This document shows, piece after piece, positions 33,077 through 43,425 of a stretch of 64,000 nucleotides of DNA. The DNA comes from PALSA-129 sp963842505 (GTDB lineage: Bacteria; Acidobacteriota; Terriglobia; Bryobacterales; Bryobacteraceae). The DNA lies in NCBI GenBank assembly GCA_963842505.1, contig CAWJGZ010000001.1, forward strand, positions 1,426,001 to 1,490,000. The letters are read 5' to 3'. The position numbers and the translations under genes are program-made. The notes under the pieces are model-generated. The model saw only the letters and a program-made list of their open reading frames with translations, did not search any database and was not told the origin of the DNA. The number at the start of each line of letters is the position of its first letter. Positions within the stretch are counted from its first letter, which is position 1.

Positions 33077-33405
33077 TGTCTCTCGATCCCGTTCCTGGGG
33101 AGACTCCGCCGCCATCATCCCCGGATGCGGTCGCGGCCCAGTCAGCTCTTCCACCGGCTCCCGAGTATCGCTGGTATCACAAAGCCGCCGGCGTGCTATT
33201 CGTAGTCTTTTGCCTGGAGATCGGCTTTTTCCTGTTGATCTTTCCCTGGACGGGCGGCTGGGACAAATCCGTCTCGCTGGTCGCCCGGCTGCGCCCGTAT
33301 TGCGACAACCTGTACGTGCGCGGCGCCATCAGCGGCATTGGGATTGTCAACGTGTACATTTCGCTGACTGAAATGATCCGCCTGCGGCGGTTTGCCAGGC
33401 GCTGA
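33073..33405 (+). CDS. Small membrane protein of unknown function
   Basis: A 110-residue protein with a Pro-rich N-terminus and two membrane segments (AAGVLFVVFCLEIGFFLLIF and a weaker one, AISGIGIVNVYISLTEM) and a basic C-terminus. It is coupled to rnhB by an ATGA overlap. No family is recognised. Codon use matches the operon. Confidence 0.75.
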   Translation: MMSLDPVPGETPPPSSPDAVAAQSALPPAPEYRWYHKAAGVLFVVFCLEIGFFLLIFPWTGGWDKSVSLVARLRPYCDNLYVRGAISGIGIVNVYISLTEMIRLRRFARR

Positions 33406-33504
33406 TTCGTCGATCGGCGTTCTTGGCGTCCGGCCACCCTGCCCCTTCCAGCCTGCGCTTGCCACTACAGTATAATTTTAGGTGGGTTGGTGAGAGGAGT
33501 TGAC

Positions 33505-34653
33505 ATGAAGATCACGACCCTGTTTGCCGTTCTGCCGGTGGCTGTCATGGGGCTATGGGCCCAGGATCAGGCGCAGGCGCCTCCTCCACCGCCGCCCGGG
33601 CAGACGCTCACCGCGGATCAGCTCAACGATCTGGTGGCTCCCATCGCGCTCTATCCGGATCCACTGCTCAGCCAGGTGTTGGTGGCATCCACCTATCCGC
33701 TCGAGGTCGTCCAGGCCTCTCAGTGGCTGCAGAGAAATCCAGGACTCGCCGGCCCGGCCCTCACGGCGGCCGCGCAGCAGCAGAATTGGGACGCCAGCAT
33801 CCAGGCGCTGGTGGTTTTTCCCGATGTGCTGAAGCGTTTGAGCGAGGATGTCACCTGGACCACCAACCTGGGAAACGCATTCCTGGCCCAGCAGCAGGAC
33901 GTCATGGATGCCGTGCAGCGCATGCGCCAGCAGGCGCAACAGGCCGGCAAACTGGCCTCCACGCCGCAGGAAAATGTGGTCGCGCAAAATGAAGGCGGCC
34001 AGCCCTATATCGAAATCCTGCCTGCCGATCCCGATATGCTTTACGTTCCGATGTATGACCCCGCGTGGATTTGGGGACCGCCGCTCTGGTACCCTTACCC
34101 GCGCTGGATTTGGCCGCCGCGCAGCATCATCATGGGCGGAATCGGCTTCGGGTTCGGCGGCGGCATCAATATGGGACTGTACTTCGGCTTCGGCTGGAAT
34201 GGCTGGGGCGGATGGGGCTGGACGCCCGGCTGGGGCGGCCACACGGTGATCGTCAACAACAGGTTCATTCACCAGTACAACTTCAACACCGCGCATCTCG
34301 CCAATATGCACGGCACCTCGGTGTGGACGCATGACCCCGCTCATCGCCAGGGAGTGCCGTACGCCAGCGCGGGCCTCAACGACCGCTTCCGCGGCAACGT
34401 GCGGCAGAATGTGGCGCCGCGCTCCGTGCCTGAAGCGGCCCGCGGCGCCGCCCAGCAGTCCAGCGAGCGCCTCGGAAACCGCCAGATGCCGAAAAGCGCT
34501 CCGCCCGCGCAGAGCCGCTCGGTATTTGGAGGCATGAATAACGGCAGCGCCGCGCAGACGCACGCCGAACATGGATACTCCAGCATGGGGGCGGCTAGAA
34601 GCGCCCCGGCCAGATCTGCCCCCTCCCGCGGCGGCGGTGGAAGGCGGGAATAG
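33505..34653 (+). CDS. DUF3300-domain secreted protein
   Basis: The 382-residue product has a signal peptide and the DUF3300 core: LNDLVAPIALYPDPLLSQVL, STYPLEVVQASQWLQRNP and VMDAVQRMRQQAQQAGKL. The middle is rich in Trp, Tyr and Gly (WIWGPPLWYPYPRWIWPPRS) and the C-terminus is Ala/Ser/Arg-rich and disordered. GAGGAG lies five bases before the ATG. A TATAAT element is at 33472-33477. DUF3300 and DUF2950 genes are often neighbours, as here. Function is unknown; the sequence suggests an outer-envelope location. Confidence 0.88.
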   Translation: MKITTLFAVLPVAVMGLWAQDQAQAPPPPPPGQTLTADQLNDLVAPIALYPDPLLSQVLVASTYPLEVVQASQWLQRNPGLAGPALTAAAQQQNWDASIQALVVFPDVLKRLSEDVTWTTNLGNAFLAQQQDVMDAVQRMRQQAQQAGKLASTPQENVVAQNEGGQPYIEILPADPDMLYVPMYDPAWIWGPPLWYPYPRWIWPPRSIIMGGIGFGFGGGINMGLYFGFGWNGWGGWGWTPGWGGHTVIVNNRFIHQYNFNTAHLANMHGTSVWTHDPAHRQGVPYASAGLNDRFRGNVRQNVAPRSVPEAARGAAQQSSERLGNRQMPKSAPPAQSRSVFGGMNNGSAAQTHAEHGYSSMGAARSAPARSAPSRGGGGRRE

Positions 34654-34662
34654 GAGCGACCG

Positions 34663-35580
34663 ATGCGAACGAATTCCCAATATTGGATTGGCGCCCTCGG
34701 GTTGACCCTGGCGGTTGCCCTGTTGCACGCGGCCCCGCAAGCGGCAGAGCAGACCTTTGCAACACCGCAGGAGGCCGGCGCCGCGCTGCTGGCCGCCGCC
34801 CAACAGAACGACACCGCTGCCCTGATGAAGGTGCTGGGCGCCGGCAGCAAGGACATCGTCGAATCCGGCGACCCGGCTGAAGACAAGAACTCGCGCGCAC
34901 AGTTCGCCGAACGCGCTCACGCCCGTATGCAAGTGCAGATCGAACGCGGCAATCCGGACCGGGCGGTTCTGGTGGTGGGCGCGAACGACTGGCCGTTCCC
35001 GGTGCCCTTGCTCCGCCAGAACGGGCGCTGGCACTTCGACGCGGAGCGGGGCCGCATGGAGATTCTGGCGCGGCGCATTGGCCGCAATGAACTGGCCGCC
35101 ATTGACGTCTGCCGCGGTTACGTGGAGGCCCAGATGGAATATGCCGCCCGCGACCGGAATGCCGCCGGCATGTTGCAATATGCCCAGAAGATTGTCAGCA
35201 CTCCGGGCAAAATGGATGGCCTGTACTGGGCCGGGGAATCGGGTCTGGTTCCCAAGGCCTTCGCCGACGCAGCCGCGGCCATGATTGCCGAAGGCAAGAA
35301 GCCGGAGCCGTATCATGGCTACTATTTCCGCATCCTGAAAGCACAGGGACCGGATGCCCAGGGCGGAGCGTTGGATTACGTGGTGAAAGGCCAAATGATC
35401 GGCGGATTTGCCCTGGTGGCATATCCCGCCGAATACGGCGTTTCCGGCGTCAAGACATTCCAGGTGAGCCATCAAGGCGTGGTTTACGAGAAGGACCTGG
35501 GACCCACCACTGGAACACTCGCGCGGCAGTTGGTTAGTTTCAATCCGGGCAAGGGTTGGAAAGCGGTCGAGGGCGAGTAG
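34663..35580 (+). CDS. DUF2950-domain secreted protein
   Basis: A 305-residue protein with a signal peptide and the DUF2950 pattern: FATPQEAGAALLAAAQQNDT, VGANDWPFPVPLLRQNGRWH, FDAERGRMEILARRIGRNEL, and YHGYYFRILKAQGPDA. TAGGAG precedes the ATG. It follows the DUF3300 gene by nine bases, so the two are almost certainly co-transcribed and probably act together. Confidence 0.9.
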   Translation: MRTNSQYWIGALGLTLAVALLHAAPQAAEQTFATPQEAGAALLAAAQQNDTAALMKVLGAGSKDIVESGDPAEDKNSRAQFAERAHARMQVQIERGNPDRAVLVVGANDWPFPVPLLRQNGRWHFDAERGRMEILARRIGRNELAAIDVCRGYVEAQMEYAARDRNAAGMLQYAQKIVSTPGKMDGLYWAGESGLVPKAFADAAAAMIAEGKKPEPYHGYYFRILKAQGPDAQGGALDYVVKGQMIGGFALVAYPAEYGVSGVKTFQVSHQGVVYEKDLGPTTGTLARQLVSFNPGKGWKAVEGE

Positions 35581-35588
35581 CTCCGTGG

Positions 35589-35616
35589 GACAGACGATCG
35601 GTTTTTGTCGTCTGTC
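35589..35616. repeat. Palindromic repeat, family 3, copy 1
   Basis: Arms GACAGACGA (35589-35597) and TCGTCTGTC (35608-35616). It is the inverse orientation of the other copies, with the same TTTTTGT/ACAAAAA loop core, and directly follows the DUF2950 stop. Confidence 0.75.
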
Positions 35617-35640
35617 GGCGCCATGGTTTAGACACACATT

Positions 35641-35667
35641 GACAGGCCACAAAAGAGATGGCCTGTC
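35641..35667. repeat. Palindromic repeat, family 3, copy 2
   Basis: Arms GACAGGCCA (35641-35649) and TGGCCTGTC (35659-35667). Together with copy 1 it sits between convergent DUF2950 and barrel-protein genes and may act as a bidirectional transcription stop. Confidence 0.8.
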
Positions 35668-35677
35668 CCACCCTCCG

Positions 35678-36307
35678 CTAGAACGTGATCCCCAGCAGAA
35701 ACTCGCCCTGGTTCATGTTGCTATGCAGCAGGCCGTTGACATCGAAGAACTGTTGCGCGCCCCAGCGCGTATAGCGGATCTCCGGCAATAGGTGAATCGC
35801 CAGGAAATGAAGATCCACCCCGCCGCCGATTACGAAGCCGCGCGTGCTGCTGTTGTGCAATTGGCTGGGATTCGAAGTGCTGGACGCGGATGCGACGCCG
35901 TTCACCACCGTGGCAACTTCCTGCTTCACGCCCGCCAGCGAATCGAAGGACACCCCCGCATCCACGAACGGGTGCACCACTTTGATCATCGGGAAGCGGT
36001 ATTTCCCCAGCAGCGGGAACTCGAAATCGCTGGCGGTGGTGGTGGCTGCGATGGGAATAGTGCTCGAGCTTTCCTGGTAATTTACGTGCCGGTAGAGCGC
36101 GTCCACTTCCACGCCCAATCCGAAAGGTAAATGCAGCTCCCCGGTTACGCCGGCGATGTAGCGGTTGGTCGAGGTGAAGTAACTGACGTTCTGGCTTTCC
36201 GCTGCGGTCAGAAAATCCGTAAGCGGCACGCCGGCTTTTACGCCGAAACTGAAAGGCTGGCAGAAAGCGGCCGCGGCGGCGGCGAAAAAAACAGATAAGA
36301 GCCTCAT
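35678..36307 (-). CDS. Outer-membrane beta-barrel protein
   Basis: A 209-residue protein with a signal peptide (MRLLSVFFAAAAAAFC) and alternating amphipathic strands of an eight-stranded barrel: FSFGVKAGVPLTDFL, GLGVEVDALYRHVNYQ, FPLLGKYRFPMIK, GGGVDLHFLAIHLLPEIRY, and the terminal EFLLGITF ending in Phe as outer-membrane proteins do. It resembles OmpA-like small porins; the specific role is unknown. Confidence 0.85.
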   Translation of the reverse strand: MRLLSVFFAAAAAAFCQPFSFGVKAGVPLTDFLTAAESQNVSYFTSTNRYIAGVTGELHLPFGLGVEVDALYRHVNYQESSSTIPIAATTTASDFEFPLLGKYRFPMIKVVHPFVDAGVSFDSLAGVKQEVATVVNGVASASSTSNPSQLHNSSTRGFVIGGGVDLHFLAIHLLPEIRYTRWGAQQFFDVNGLLHSNMNQGEFLLGITF

Positions 36308-36344
36308 AGTTCTACCATACGGACTTTTCTGCTCCGTCGTTTCC

Positions 36345-37067
36345 TTACAGCTCGAAAGATTCGCCTAGATAAATACGTTTCACTTCGGGATCGCGCCCGA
36401 GCGCTTCGGGGCTGCCAGCGCGAAAGATGCGGCCGTTGTTGATGATGTAGGCGCGGTCCGTAACGGAGAGTGTCTCGCGCACGTTGTGGTCGGTCACCAG
36501 AATGCCGATGCCGGCCCGCTTGAGGTCGAAAATGATGCGCTGCAGTTCCAGCACCTGGATGGGGTCGATGCCCGAGAACGGCTCGTCCAGCAGCAGGAAA
36601 CTGGGGCTGATGACCAGGGACCGCGCGATTTCCACGCGCCGCCGTTCGCCGCCCGACAGCATGTAGCCCTGGCTGCGCCGCACTTTTTCCAGTCCCAGTT
36701 GGTCGATCAGGCGGTCGAGCGCTTCGCGCCGCTCGTGATTGGTCATGGCCAGCGTTTCCAGAATCGCCATCAGGTTTTCTTCCACCGAGAGTTTGCGGAA
36801 GACTGAAGCTTCCTGCGGAAGATAGCTGATGCCGCGCCGCGCCCGCTGGTACATCGGAAGGCTGGTGATATCCTGCCCATCCACTGAAATGCGCCCCGAA
36901 TCCGGGCTGATCAATCCCACGATCATGTAGAACGAGGTGGTCTTGCCCGCGCCGTTCGGCCCCAGCAAACCGACCACTTCGCCCTGCTGGACGTGCACCG
37001 TGACGTCGTCCACCACGCGGCGGCCGCTGTACGATTTGGAAATTTCGTGGGTTTCGAGAGTCTTCAT
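36345..37067 (-). CDS. lptB: LPS export ABC transporter ATP-binding protein
   Basis: A 240-residue ABC ATPase: Walker A GPNGAGKTTSFYMIVG, signature LSGGERRRVEIARSL, Walker B LLLDEPFSGIDPI and H-loop VTDHNVRETL. The DHNVRETL and FRKLSVEENLMAIL segments are typical of LptB, which powers LPS transfer with LptFG. It lies downstream of the LptC/LptA-like gene, seven bases apart, as in many Gram-negative operons. Confidence 0.95.
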   Translation of the reverse strand: MKTLETHEISKSYSGRRVVDDVTVHVQQGEVVGLLGPNGAGKTTSFYMIVGLISPDSGRISVDGQDITSLPMYQRARRGISYLPQEASVFRKLSVEENLMAILETLAMTNHERREALDRLIDQLGLEKVRRSQGYMLSGGERRRVEIARSLVISPSFLLLDEPFSGIDPIQVLELQRIIFDLKRAGIGILVTDHNVRETLSVTDRAYIINNGRIFRAGSPEALGRDPEVKRIYLGESFEL

Positions 37068-37073
37068 GCGCCG

Positions 37074-39422
37074 CTACTTGTGCTTGGGGGGGATTCGGGT
37101 GTTGATTCCCTGGGGGTCGCCCTTCATGAGCAGCCTATCATCGTTCGCCCAGTAGGTCAATTCGCTGCCCTCCATGGTGGTCGGCGAACCTTTGATGGTT
37201 CGAACGAGCTTTGGCCGCCCGCCATTCAGCAGGAGTTTCGGCTCGATGCATGGCCCGATTCCCGGCACGATATCCGGCGGGCAAGGCACCTTGGTGTAGT
37301 ATTCGGCGTGTTCCGAGTTGCTGTGGTAGGTGCGGCCGTTGGAGCTTCCCAGAATGTCTACGGCGCCATCCGCGAAGGCGTGGTCCAGACTCGAATCGGA
37401 GCTGGAATTTTCCAGCCAGGCCTTCAACACGCTTGCTTGTAGCTGCATCCCGGTGCGGTCCAGTTTCACGCCTCCGGAATAGACCGCCAGCCGGTCGGTG
37501 TCGGTGTACACCAGGTTCGGCGCGCGCACCTTGGTGAGAACCGGCGAAGCGTTCTTCTTCTTGTCGTCACCCTTGGCCTGCTCCCAGAGGTTGCTCACCA
37601 CATTGCCGTGCGCGGTGAGCATGTGCTTGTCCTTGTCGATGTCGATGACATCGGCCTCAATGCGATTGGCGCCCTGCCACAGGGCGGCGTTGCCCTGGTA
37701 GCGCGTGCGCCCCTCGCTTTTCTTGCCTCCCTGCTGGCGCGGGCTGGTATATTCCATGCGGCGCGCCTGGGCGTGCAGGGGCGTGTCGGAAGAGAGCATT
37801 TGCGAGTTCTTGTTCTGGTCCTTGTCCGGCATGCGGATGGAGTTGACGTTGCCTTCGGCCGTGAAATCGCCGGTGGTTTGATCCATGCGGATATGGTCGG
37901 CCGCCGTGGAGCCGGTCGAGTCGCTCACGGCCGCTGATGTATCCAGAGTAATAATGTTCTGTTTCCCGTCGAGAATGGCTTTGGCGGCGTGCGCTTTCCG
38001 GTCGCCTTCCTGATAAGTGAAGTTGCCGGTCTGCTCCATCGAAACCAACTTGCTCGACTGCGGATCGAAGTGCGCCAGCATCTCCCGGCTGGCCGTCACC
38101 GACTGCGCCCGGTTGCGGCTGCGCTCTTCCTCGTTCGGGTCGGTGGCGGTTTTCACGTCGCTTGCCTTGAAGCTGTCGATCCGGCTCTGCGCGGCGTAGG
38201 CGATCACCATTTCGCGGCCTTCCAGAACGCGGTGGTGCTGCGCCGGCAGGTTGGGCAGAAACTCCAGCGTGGCCGCAACGTGCGAAACCACGTTCTCAAT
38301 TTCTTTCCCGCCCGGCCGCATCTTCATCTCGATCGACTCGCTCCGCATAATGTGCGTTTCCGAGGGATCGTGACCGGGCGCCGCGATGGGCTTCGAAGTC
38401 ACGACCGCGTGCTGGTTGCAGACCGCGCTGGTGAGCACGCTGTCTTTCTGGCCGGGGTCGAAGAACAGGTCCACGCGGTTAGCAGCGGCGGTGGTTTCGG
38501 AATACTCAGCCCTCGATACCACCCGCGCATTGCCTTCGCCCGCGATCTTCTGTATCTTGCCCTTGTCGTTGTAATCCACCCAGATCTTGTCGGCCGCATA
38601 ATCCAGCTTGCGGTTGGGCTGCACTTCCGTGCCGTGAGCCTTGCTGGCGTCCACTTCTTTTATGGTGCGGTGACCCTGGCCGTCGTCCTGCATGTGGATC
38701 GCCGGGCTGTCGCCTCCGAAGACGGCTCCGTCGCGCGTCAGTTTGCCGTTCGGCGCCAGGTCGATCTGCTGCGATGCCTCGTGGTAATAGAGGCTGGGCG
38801 CTTCGATGTGCAGTTCCTTGGATTCGGGCGTGGCCGGCTTCCAATCGATCTTCACGTCGTGCTTCATGAAGAGCTCGCGAGTGGGCGGATCGTAAGTGGC
38901 GCCGGTGGATTCCCCCTCGCCGTTCTTGAAGACGTACTTGGCCGGACGCTCGGTGTCGGCGTGCCCGGTTTCGGTGTCGAAAGTGACGCCCGACGTGGTA
39001 ATCGTTGCCAGCGACGCGGGTGTTTCGCTGTCCGCCCGCTCGCCCAGCGAGATTTGCACTTCGCCGTCCGCGTAGAGCCGGTTTTCCGAAGGAAAGAAAT
39101 TCGCCGTGGCGCTTTTCACCACGTCGTACTTCTCTTCGCACTGATGGTAGATATACATTTCGGCGCCTTCCAGATCGATACGCGAAGAGTCCTTGACCTC
39201 ATTCATTTTGTCGTAGAGGATGTCGACCGTGGCGCAGCCGGTCTTCTGATCGGTCTGGTTCCAGTGCCCGCGCGCGGAGGTTCCGATGAGCTCCGGCGGC
39301 AGCGGCTGCGGCGCCGGCAGCGCCTGCGCCTGAATAGCCTTTTTTTTGGTCTGATAGGTGAGGACTACGCCGCCCAGGACGGCTGCAATCGCTACCAGCA
39401 GGAGCCAGCGCAAACCTCGCAT
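37074..39422 (-). CDS. LptC/LptA-like LPS export protein, fused and long
   Basis: The 782-residue product has one N-terminal membrane anchor (LRWLLLVAIAAVLGGVVLTY), an LptC-like region to about residue 200 (FDTETGHADTERPAKYVFKN) and several OstA-like beta repeats behind it (TGDFTAEGNVNSIRM, TRYQGNAALWQGANRIEADV, KHMLTAHGNVVSNLW). This is about four times the length of normal LptC or LptA. I infer that one protein spans the periplasm, combining anchor and bridge. Start ATG 39422 is chosen over a non-ATG start at 39452. lptFG were not seen here. Confidence 0.8.
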   Translation of the reverse strand: MRGLRWLLLVAIAAVLGGVVLTYQTKKKAIQAQALPAPQPLPPELIGTSARGHWNQTDQKTGCATVDILYDKMNEVKDSSRIDLEGAEMYIYHQCEEKYDVVKSATANFFPSENRLYADGEVQISLGERADSETPASLATITTSGVTFDTETGHADTERPAKYVFKNGEGESTGATYDPPTRELFMKHDVKIDWKPATPESKELHIEAPSLYYHEASQQIDLAPNGKLTRDGAVFGGDSPAIHMQDDGQGHRTIKEVDASKAHGTEVQPNRKLDYAADKIWVDYNDKGKIQKIAGEGNARVVSRAEYSETTAAANRVDLFFDPGQKDSVLTSAVCNQHAVVTSKPIAAPGHDPSETHIMRSESIEMKMRPGGKEIENVVSHVAATLEFLPNLPAQHHRVLEGREMVIAYAAQSRIDSFKASDVKTATDPNEEERSRNRAQSVTASREMLAHFDPQSSKLVSMEQTGNFTYQEGDRKAHAAKAILDGKQNIITLDTSAAVSDSTGSTAADHIRMDQTTGDFTAEGNVNSIRMPDKDQNKNSQMLSSDTPLHAQARRMEYTSPRQQGGKKSEGRTRYQGNAALWQGANRIEADVIDIDKDKHMLTAHGNVVSNLWEQAKGDDKKKNASPVLTKVRAPNLVYTDTDRLAVYSGGVKLDRTGMQLQASVLKAWLENSSSDSSLDHAFADGAVDILGSSNGRTYHSNSEHAEYYTKVPCPPDIVPGIGPCIEPKLLLNGGRPKLVRTIKGSPTTMEGSELTYWANDDRLLMKGDPQGINTRIPPKHK

Positions 39423-39503
39423 GGGATTAACTTCACTATAGCGCGCTTGCACTTACCGCGATTCGTGCCACGATGGTACAGTGTGGCTGTCTCTCCACAC
39501 CGC

Positions 39504-40022
39504 ATGAACCAGCAACGCATCCAGATTTTCGTCACCGGCGGCACCTTCGACAAGCAGTACAACGAGCTGACCGGCGAGTTGTTTTTCAAGCAGACTCGCG
39601 TCCCCGACATGCTCAAGCTGGGCCGCTGCCGCCTGGATGTCGCCATCGAAACCCTCATGATGATCGACAGCCTGCAGATGACCGATGCCGGCCGCCAGCT
39701 CATTCTGGAACGCTGTCAAACCGTCCCCGCCACGCGCATCGTCATCACTCACGGCACCGATTCCATGGAGAACACCGCCGCCGTGCTGGGGCGTGGTATA
39801 AGCGGCAAGACCATTGTCCTCACCGGAGCCATGGTCCCCTACCAGTTCGGAAGCTCGGATGGTTTATTCAATCTGGGCACCGCGCTGGCCTTCGTCCAGA
39901 CCCTCGATCCAGGCGTCTACGTGGCTATGAACGGCCGCTGCTTCCCGTGGCATTCGGTGCGTAAGAATCGCCAACACGGAATCTTCGAATGGGTGCCCGG
40001 ATTGCACGATCCGAGCCGTTAA
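39504..40022 (+). CDS. Single-domain L-asparaginase-like protein
   Basis: A 172-residue protein that equals only the N-terminal catalytic domain of type I/II asparaginases. Both threonine motifs are present: IFVTGGTFDKQY and VITHGTDSMENTA, as is the lysine in VLTGAMVPY. The C-terminal substrate-closing domain (about 150 residues) is absent. It may hydrolyse asparagine or a different amide; oligomerisation would be required to complete the active site. Divergent from the LPS-export gene; no ribosome binding site is obvious. Confidence 0.8.
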   Translation: MNQQRIQIFVTGGTFDKQYNELTGELFFKQTRVPDMLKLGRCRLDVAIETLMMIDSLQMTDAGRQLILERCQTVPATRIVITHGTDSMENTAAVLGRGISGKTIVLTGAMVPYQFGSSDGLFNLGTALAFVQTLDPGVYVAMNGRCFPWHSVRKNRQHGIFEWVPGLHDPSR

Positions 40023-40078
40023 CCGACAATTGCCGGTTTTTGCAACCACCATTATTAACAATTAGTTGCAGACGAAGC

Positions 40079-40105
40079 TTGTCACTCTTGAGTCGAGTGT
40101 GCTAA
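40079..40105 (+). promoter_or_regulatory. CIRCE-like HrcA operator upstream of groESL
   Basis: TTGTCACTC, nine bases, GTGTGCTAA. The consensus is TTAGCACTC-N9-GAGTGCTAA; 15 of 18 arm bases and the exact 9-base spacer match. It lies about 90 bases before groES, as usual for heat-shock repression by HrcA. Confidence 0.75.
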
Positions 40106-40192
40106 TAATATATGAGGGTTTCGAGGGAAGCCGCAGGGCTCACCCGAAAACTCGGAATTTCCAATTATTTCTTACCTGGAGGTAGATGATCG

Positions 40193-40510
40193 ATGAAAAT
40201 ACGTCCGCTCTATGATCGCATTGTGGTCAAACGGATCGAATCGCAGGAGCAAATGCAAGGCGGCCTGTACATCCCCGATTCCGCGAAGGAAAAGCCCCAG
40301 GAGGGCGAAGTGGTGGCGGTCGGTAAAGGCAAGCGCCTGGAAGACGGCAAGATAATCGCGCTGGACGTCGCTGTGGGCGACCGGATTCTGTTCGGCAAGT
40401 ATTCCGGCAGCGATATCAAGCTGGATAGCGATGAGTTCCTGATTATGCGTGAGGACGAAGTCCTCGGGATTCTGGAAGCCCAGCCGAAATCGGCCAAGAA
40501 GGCATCCTAA
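40193..40510 (+). CDS. groES: Co-chaperonin GroES
   Basis: A 105-residue GroES. The family start KIRPLYDRIVVKRIESQEQM, the mobile loop QGGLYIPDSAKEKPQEGEVV and the roof loop are present. It caps GroEL in protein folding. TGGAGG lies ten bases upstream of the ATG. The CIRCE-like site upstream suggests heat-shock control by HrcA. Confidence 0.96.
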   Translation: MKIRPLYDRIVVKRIESQEQMQGGLYIPDSAKEKPQEGEVVAVGKGKRLEDGKIIALDVAVGDRILFGKYSGSDIKLDSDEFLIMREDEVLGILEAQPKSAKKAS

Positions 40511-40531
40511 GGAAAGTCGAGAAAAAACAAA

Positions 40532-42163
<1,632 letters not shown>

Positions 42164-42190
42164 GCAGCAATTCTCTCCGGCGACATACAG

Positions 42191-42228
42191 CCGCGCTCCC
42201 CGGGCGACCGGGCAGCGCGGTTTTTTTT
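42191..42228 (+). terminator. Rho-independent terminator after groEL
   Basis: A stem with arms CCGCGCT and AGCGCGG, with inner CCCGG/CCGGG pairing, and a run of eight T directly after. It ends the groESL operon. Confidence 0.9.
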
Positions 42229-42278
42229 GTGGAGCGGGCCTCCGGCCCGCAACGCCGGCTTTCCAGCCGGCGCCCCGC
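42229..42278. repeat. Dispersed double-hairpin repeat, family 1, copy E
   Basis: GTGGAGCGGGCCTCCGGCCC then GCAACGCCGGCTTTCC and AGCCGGCGC. Both stems differ from copy A by paired substitutions. It begins right at the T-run of the groEL terminator. The remainder of the gap to 42465 shows nothing else secure. Confidence 0.85.
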
Positions 42279-42465
42279 TTTTTCGACCCTATCTATCACT
42301 GCCGATGTGCGGCAAACGCTTAGCCGGCGCTTAGGCGGCGAGCAGGACACCGCCCTACCCCCGCAAGCCCGGCGCTTCGTGTTGTTTTGTAAAGACTGAC
42401 CCCCACCCGCAACCCAATACCCCGGCCCGCAATCTAACTCAGTAGGAAAGGAGATTTCAAATCAT

Positions 42466-43401
42466 ATGTTTAGCATGTGGAAAGCGACTTTCCGAACGAT
42501 TGGGTTCGGGCTCGCCGCAGGGGCTTTGGCGGTGGCGCAGGGACCCACGGGCCGGCCCGGTACCGTGAACTATATCGAGGGGCAGGTCACCTTGGACGGC
42601 CAGTCGGTCGGAACGAAAGCGATGGGTTCGACGGAGGTGCAGCCCGGACAAATCCTCCAGACCGTTCAGGGCAAGGCGGAAATGCTGCTGACGCCGGGCG
42701 TGTTTCTGCGGTTGGCTGACAATAGCGCCGTCAGGATGATATCGCCCTCGCTCATCGATACCCGCGTGGAACTGATTCGCGGGGAAGCCATGGTGGAGGC
42801 GGACCAGGTTCTGCCGGGGAACCATCTGGTGATTTCCGACCAGGGAGCCGATGTCCAGATTCTGAAGAACGGCGTCTACAAATTCACCGCCGACCCGGCC
42901 ATGGTGGCCGTCTACGACGGCAAGGCGCAAGTCTTTCGGGACGACCACACCACGGAAATCGGCAAGGGCAAAGAGTTGATGCTGGCTGCCGCCGGACAGA
43001 AGGCCGGCAGTTTCGATCGCAATAACGCCGACAGCCTCTACCAGTGGAGCGACGTGCGCTCCGAATACCTGGCGGAAGCCAACCAATCGTCCGTGCAAAT
43101 GATTGTGACTGGCAACCCCGGCTGGTGGTATGGCACGGGCTGGTATTGGAACCCGTGGTTTAGCTCGTGGGCCTTCGTACCGGCGAATGGCTTCTTCTAT
43201 AGCCCGTTCGGCTTCGGCTTCTACTCGCCGGTTTATTGGAGCTACTATCCGCCGGCCCACTATTTTGTGCGGCCGGGCGTGATGGCCGCCACGTCGCGGG
43301 TTGCCGCTCCCGGCCTGCGCGCGTCGATGATGTCCGCACCAGCCATGCGCGCCACCATAGGTGGTGGCATGCACATGGGCGGCTTCGGCGGACGCCGGTA
43401 A
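42466..43401 (+). CDS. FecR-domain secreted protein
   Basis: A 311-residue protein with a signal peptide. A FecR-like beta region spans residues about 25-170 (GTVNYIEGQVTLDGQSVGTK, MLLTPGVFLRLADNSAVRM). The second half is rich in Trp, Tyr, Phe and Gly (NPGWWYGTGWYWNPWFSSW, FYSPFGFGFYSPVYW), then a Met/Gly/Arg tail. FecR domains usually sense or bind at the envelope; no sigma factor or TonB receptor is adjacent, so a FecI-type role is unlikely. It has its own terminator at 43426. Confidence 0.85.
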   Translation: MFSMWKATFRTIGFGLAAGALAVAQGPTGRPGTVNYIEGQVTLDGQSVGTKAMGSTEVQPGQILQTVQGKAEMLLTPGVFLRLADNSAVRMISPSLIDTRVELIRGEAMVEADQVLPGNHLVISDQGADVQILKNGVYKFTADPAMVAVYDGKAQVFRDDHTTEIGKGKELMLAAAGQKAGSFDRNNADSLYQWSDVRSEYLAEANQSSVQMIVTGNPGWWYGTGWYWNPWFSSWAFVPANGFFYSPFGFGFYSPVYWSYYPPAHYFVRPGVMAATSRVAAPGLRASMMSAPAMRATIGGGMHMGGFGGRR

Positions 43402-43425
43402 ATTTGCCGTCAGATGGCTTTCTTT

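Noticed and set aside
33553..35652. 699-codon minus-strand frame antisense to DUF3300/DUF2950
   Set aside because: The two plus-strand genes have signal peptides, ribosome binding sites and known domains; the antisense frame has none.
37989..40022. 677-codon plus-strand frame antisense to the LptC/LptA gene
   Set aside because: Composition is Arg/His/Val-rich and it is a shadow of the lptC/A gene; only its last 172 codons, from the ATG at 39504, are a real gene (asparaginase).
42466..43401. FecR protein as part of a FecI/FecR/TonB signalling set
   Set aside because: No sigma factor or TonB receptor lies nearby, and the C-terminal half is unlike classical FecR.
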